From CAYLHS01 sp964383535 (GTDB lineage: Bacteria; Actinomycetota; Acidimicrobiia; Spongiisociales; UBA4744), in contig CAYLHS010000002.1 of assembly GCA_964383535.1 (NCBI GenBank), positions 6,022 through 70,021 on the forward strand: a DNA stretch of 64,000 nt, written 5' to 3'. The position numbers and the translations under genes are program-made. Shown here piece by piece: positions 61,568-64,000 of this stretch. The notes beneath the pieces are model-generated. The model saw only the letters and a program-made list of their open reading frames with translations. It did no database searches and was not told the origin of the DNA. Every line of letters begins with the position of its first letter. Positions within the stretch are counted from its first letter, which is position 1.

Positions 61568-62239
61568 GTGACCTGCCCCACTGGTACCGTATCGTCCGGA
61601 GGTACCGAGACGGCACTGCAGACCATCATCGCCGCGCTTGTCGCTCTTCTGGCGATCACGAATCCGATAGGGGCCGTGCCCGTCTTTCTCGAGATCACCG
61701 AGGGAACGACATCTGTTCATCGGCGCAAGGACGCCCTGCGGGCATCTGTGATCGTCGTTGCCATTCTGGCCGTTTCGGTTGTCGCCGGTCAGGCGGTGCT
61801 TGGCTTCTTCGGCATCAGTGTCGACGCACTGCGAGCTGCGGGCGGACTGATCATCGTCCTGATGGGCATCGAGATGCTCGGCGGGAGCGTGCCAAGACTT
61901 CAGAGCCATAAGGGCGGCCCAACGACGAAAGATCAGAGCGAAGGAGCAGAGGACTCGCTCGTGGTCCCTTTCGCGATGCCGCTCGTTGCAGGCCCGGGAG
62001 CGATCGCGACCGCTGTGACACTGGCGGCGAAGGATGACTCGATCGTGGGAATCGGGGAGACTCTCATCGCGGTCGGCGCCGTCGGGGTGATCCTGTTCGT
62101 GGCGCTCGCTGCCTCAGATGTCATTGGAAGCCATATCAGCCGGCGTGGCCATGCCATCCTCATGAGGTTCCTCGGACTGATCCTCACAGCGATCGGCGTG
62201 CAGTACGTACTGCTTGGTGCACAGGCAGTTCTCCGCTGA
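61568..62239 (+). CDS. MarC/UPF0056 family membrane protein
   Basis: 223 aa with six hydrophobic segments and the family motifs ALLAITNPIGAVPVFLEIT and PLVAGPGAIATAVTL. Function is unsettled; the name multiple-antibiotic resistance is historical. The start is uncertain: GTG 61568 and ATG 61550 give N-termini longer than usual, while a CTG at 61616, 13 nt after GGAGG, would fit the family length best. Confidence 0.85.
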   Translation: MTCPTGTVSSGGTETALQTIIAALVALLAITNPIGAVPVFLEITEGTTSVHRRKDALRASVIVVAILAVSVVAGQAVLGFFGISVDALRAAGGLIIVLMGIEMLGGSVPRLQSHKGGPTTKDQSEGAEDSLVVPFAMPLVAGPGAIATAVTLAAKDDSIVGIGETLIAVGAVGVILFVALAASDVIGSHISRRGHAILMRFLGLILTAIGVQYVLLGAQAVLR

Positions 62240-62242
62240 GCG

Positions 62243-63511
62243 CTACTCGGCTGAACGCAACACACGAGCAACATCCTGCTCGGGCATGCCTGAGTTCTTC
62301 GCTTCGTCGACCGTCAGGGTGAGTTCCTCGGTGAGTGCATCCTCTCTGCCGGTCAAGTCGGCGGCTTCGAGTTCATCGACGAGATCTCCGAGTACTTCCA
62401 TCAGTGCTTGGAGGACGAATGGCTGGCCCGATGCTGCCAGTCGAATCTCCGAGAACGCGCCGTGGACATAGTCGGATCGTGAAGGTGTCTCGGCGAGAAA
62501 CACTCGTTGTCCGGCCGGGCCGCTGAACACACGAGTCGGGTGTTCGGAGATCAAGATCTCGCGGATGGGCACCTTGAGGTGGTGGATGACGTCCACCGCA
62601 GTGGTCGGGTCGTTGACTCCGGGCGAGAGCGCCTTGAGCGCGATGTCGACCAGCAACCTGATACCGAACGCAGGGTTGGTACCAACCGAGCGTTCCTTCC
62701 CAGCCCGGATCGACCGGCGGACTCGACGAGCAAGGCGAGCATCATCTCCCGGACTCGGCCAGATCGTCACGAGGCGATCTCCAACAGAAACAGCCTCGCC
62801 GAGCCGAACGCCGACCCTCGCGACAGCGTCCGGTGGAAGACGTGATGCCAGTTCGCGTGCCTCGATGTGAAGGATCCAGCCTGAGCGATCGGCAACGATC
62901 GTCAGCGGATCTCCGTGCGGCGTCGCCGTTCCCTCCAAAGACTGCTTCGAGTTGCCGACCTCCCGATGCTCGCGTCGCACCGCGTCGAGAGCTGCCCCGG
63001 CGATCCGCTGAACGACCGCATCGATCTGCACTCGGCGCAGTGAATGATCGAGATAGAGAACGATCCCGATCACGGATACGACGCCAAGCGCGATCGCTAG
63101 CGTCACAGACACGCTTCTGGCCGGATTGGCTCCATCGTCGACCACGGCACCAAGACCGCCGAGCACGATCAATGAGTAGATGAACGTTCCGACCACGAGC
63201 CCGAGCACGACCTGCTGGAAGGGGTCCTCGAAGAAGCCGCGGAGAGCCCGAGGCGAGTACTGGTTGGCGGCCATCTGCGTCGAGAGGGCGGTGATCGAGA
63301 ACACGATCGCTGCAACGGTGATGGTGGCACCTGCAACCGTCGTGACGATCACGCGACCGCCTGCCACCGTTGTCGACAGCAGGAACGGAAACCGGGTCTC
63401 GGTCCCCTCGAACACCAACACGAGCAGCGCCGCGACCGCGCAGATCGCGATCACCGAAAGCGGAAGCAGAAACAGGCTCCCTCGGATCCTTCGGCCGAAC
63501 AGTCCCGCCAT
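62243..63511 (-). CDS. DUF2254 membrane protein
   Basis: 422 aa. Two N-terminal helices, then the family signature STQMAANQYSPRALRGFFED, two more helices, and a soluble C-terminal half with LVDIALKALSPGVNDPTTA. Function unknown. ATG lies 7 nt after TAGGTT (63524-63519), whose first three bases are the stop codon of the small upstream ORF. Confidence 0.9.
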   Translation of the reverse strand: MAGLFGRRIRGSLFLLPLSVIAICAVAALLVLVFEGTETRFPFLLSTTVAGGRVIVTTVAGATITVAAIVFSITALSTQMAANQYSPRALRGFFEDPFQQVVLGLVVGTFIYSLIVLGGLGAVVDDGANPARSVSVTLAIALGVVSVIGIVLYLDHSLRRVQIDAVVQRIAGAALDAVRREHREVGNSKQSLEGTATPHGDPLTIVADRSGWILHIEARELASRLPPDAVARVGVRLGEAVSVGDRLVTIWPSPGDDARLARRVRRSIRAGKERSVGTNPAFGIRLLVDIALKALSPGVNDPTTAVDVIHHLKVPIREILISEHPTRVFSGPAGQRVFLAETPSRSDYVHGAFSEIRLAASGQPFVLQALMEVLGDLVDELEAADLTGREDALTEELTLTVDEAKNSGMPEQDVARVLRSAE

Positions 63512-63521
63512 GCCTCAAAAC

Positions 63522-63725
63522 CTAGCGCTGCGGGCGGCTGATCCTCGTCCTCCAACGCACCCCAACCCCGGCTACCAAGGCGCCGACACCGAACACAAGA
63601 CCGAGAACCAGTCCAGCGAGGATCCAGCTCGTCGCCAGTGGAATACCACCCAACCACTCCGACCGGATGAACTCATCGCCGTTGGAGAATTCGATGTCGC
63701 CACCCGCCGCCGACGATCCGGACAT
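63522..63725 (-). CDS. Small single-helix membrane protein
   Basis: 67 aa, one membrane segment (WILAGLVLGLVFGVGALVAGV) after an acidic N-terminus with GDEFIRSEW. It is just upstream of the DUF2254 gene on the same strand, so the two may be cotranscribed. No Shine-Dalgarno is clear. Unknown function. Confidence 0.5.
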   Translation of the reverse strand: MSGSSAAGGDIEFSNGDEFIRSEWLGGIPLATSWILAGLVLGLVFGVGALVAGVGVRWRTRISRPQR

Positions 63726-63803
63726 CGTTCATGCGAGTCCGGGTCTTCTGGTCAGTTCACCCTCCCTCGGCTCTCGACTCCACCCCGAACTGCCGACCCG
63801 GGG

Positions 63804-63809
63804 TACGCT
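63804..63809 (+). promoter_or_regulatory. Leaderless -10 box of the leuS leader
   Basis: TACGCT, 8 nt before the leader ATG. The stretch TACGCTGTCTTCTGATG matches the aromatic-operon promoter TACGCTGTCCTGCGATG at 23017. No convincing -35 is visible. Confidence 0.5.
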
Positions 63810-63817
63810 GTCTTCTG

Positions 63818-63853
63818 ATGGCACACACGCTGCTTCTTCCACGGCCGCGCTGA
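63818..63853 (+). CDS. Leu leader peptide upstream of leuS
   Basis: An 11-residue ORF, MAHTLLLPRPR, with three consecutive Leu codons (CTG CTT CTT, 63830-63838). It ends in TGA inside a 12-bp hairpin (63845-63856 with 63859-63871, one bulged C), and a compact terminator hairpin follows before leuS. By analogy with leucine leaders, low Leu-tRNA charging would stall the ribosome and raise leuS expression. I could not find a clear antiterminator partner, so the mechanism may differ from the classical one. Confidence 0.75.
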   Translation: MAHTLLLPRPR

Positions 63854-63875
63854 CCGAACGGTCACGCGCGGCACA

Positions 63876-63901
63876 CCCCTCCTCTGGAGGGGTTTTCTCT
63901 T
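63876..63901 (+). terminator. Intrinsic terminator in the leuS leader
   Basis: CCCCTCC-TCT-GGAGGGG (63876-63892) followed by TTTTCTCTT. It lies only 9 nt before the leuS ATG, and the leuS Shine-Dalgarno (GGAG, 63902-63905) starts right after the T-run. A terminator in this position makes sense only if it is conditional. Confidence 0.8.
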
Positions 63902-63909
63902 GGAGTGAC

Positions 63910-64000
63910 ATGACTGAGCATCGTTACACGGCTGAACTGGCGAACCGCATCGAGAACGCCTGGCAGGATCGGTGGGAGGCCGAGGGAACGTTTCACGCGC
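63910..64000 (+). CDS. leuS: Leucyl-tRNA synthetase (N-terminus only)
   Basis: The first 30 residues (MTEHRYTAELANRIENAWQD, then RWEAEGTF) match the start of LeuRS, which charges tRNA-Leu. The gene runs off the right edge. TTGGAGTGAC provides the ribosome site. Identification rests on a short stretch, strengthened by the Leu leader peptide directly upstream. Confidence 0.85.
   Translation, partial: MTEHRYTAELANRIENAWQDRWEAEGTFHA

Noticed and set aside
63726..63909. T-box riboswitch for leuS
   Set aside because: No T-box bulge sequence (TGGNACCGCG-like) or Stem I specifier structure; the leader is too short and instead has a Leu-codon ORF.
1..64000. CRISPR array, prophage, transposase, rRNA or tRNA genes
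   Set aside because: None of the expected repeats, integrases, transposases or conserved RNA sequences were seen anywhere in the window.

Overview
The window is 64 kb of high-GC, gene-dense chromosome with no sign of phage, insertion sequences, CRISPR, rRNA or tRNA genes. It most likely comes from an actinobacterium, and probably the class Acidimicrobiia. The reasons are: S-layer-homology repeats of the GITTGC...YCPD...QMASFLARTLG type on a secreted protease; Thr-rich linkers behind lipoprotein signal peptides; a BON-OmpA protein like mycobacterial ArfA; and many genes that start directly at a leaderless -10 box (TANNNT followed by 6-8 nt and then ATG/GTG). The class assignment is inference.

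Layout. 1-12.3 kb: NCS1 permease (partial), rlmN, LysM/M23 hydrolase, DUF885 peptidase, GH1 glucosidase, ferredoxin-NADP reductase, malic enzyme-PTA fusion, YbdK-type ligase, small lipoprotein, UPF0316 and TauE proteins. 12.4-23 kb: HtrA-like protease, two unrelated-architecture ClC transporters, AMMECR1 protein, esterase, ceramidase-like membrane protein, secreted serpin, class I amidotransferase. 23-26.1 kb: aromatic amino-acid operon (DAHP synthase-chorismate mutase fusion, tyrA, pheA) behind a Phe/Tyr-rich leader peptide and attenuator. 26.1-30.6 kb: arsR-arsC fusion plus arsC, then modABC. 30.6-41 kb: CNNM/CorC protein, baeRF protein, lipoproteins, secreted GH13, xthA, and a sucrose/mannosylfructose-type cluster (HAD phosphatase, two GT4 glycosyltransferases, DUF4922 HIT-like protein). 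41-45.2 kb: pterin dehydratase, DUF2237, DEAD-box-RRM helicase, ATP-type pckA. 45.8-50.3 kb: TetR plus a heterodimeric ABC exporter. 51-57.8 kb: PadR with its operator, orphan substrate-binding protein, BON-OmpA protein, pgl-gnd-pgi. 58-64 kb: MFS transporter, SLH metzincin, MarC, DUF2254, and the start of leuS behind a Leu leader peptide and terminator.

The most notable systems are regulatory. Two amino-acid leader peptides (one with FFFAYFY, one with LLL) are each followed by an intrinsic-terminator hairpin and then by the matching biosynthetic or charging gene. Both are driven by the same leaderless promoter, TACGCT-N8-ATG. For the Phe/Tyr leader a protector/antiterminator/terminator arrangement can be drawn from the sequence; for the Leu leader the terminator is clear but no antiterminator was found. 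There are also three diverged copies of an ~80-nt repeat, each lying between convergent genes, and two ~115-bp MITE-like elements with TACGRGRTAC termini. The central metabolism genes (pckA, maeB, pgi-gnd-pgl) point to a heterotroph able to do gluconeogenesis and the oxidative pentose phosphate steps.
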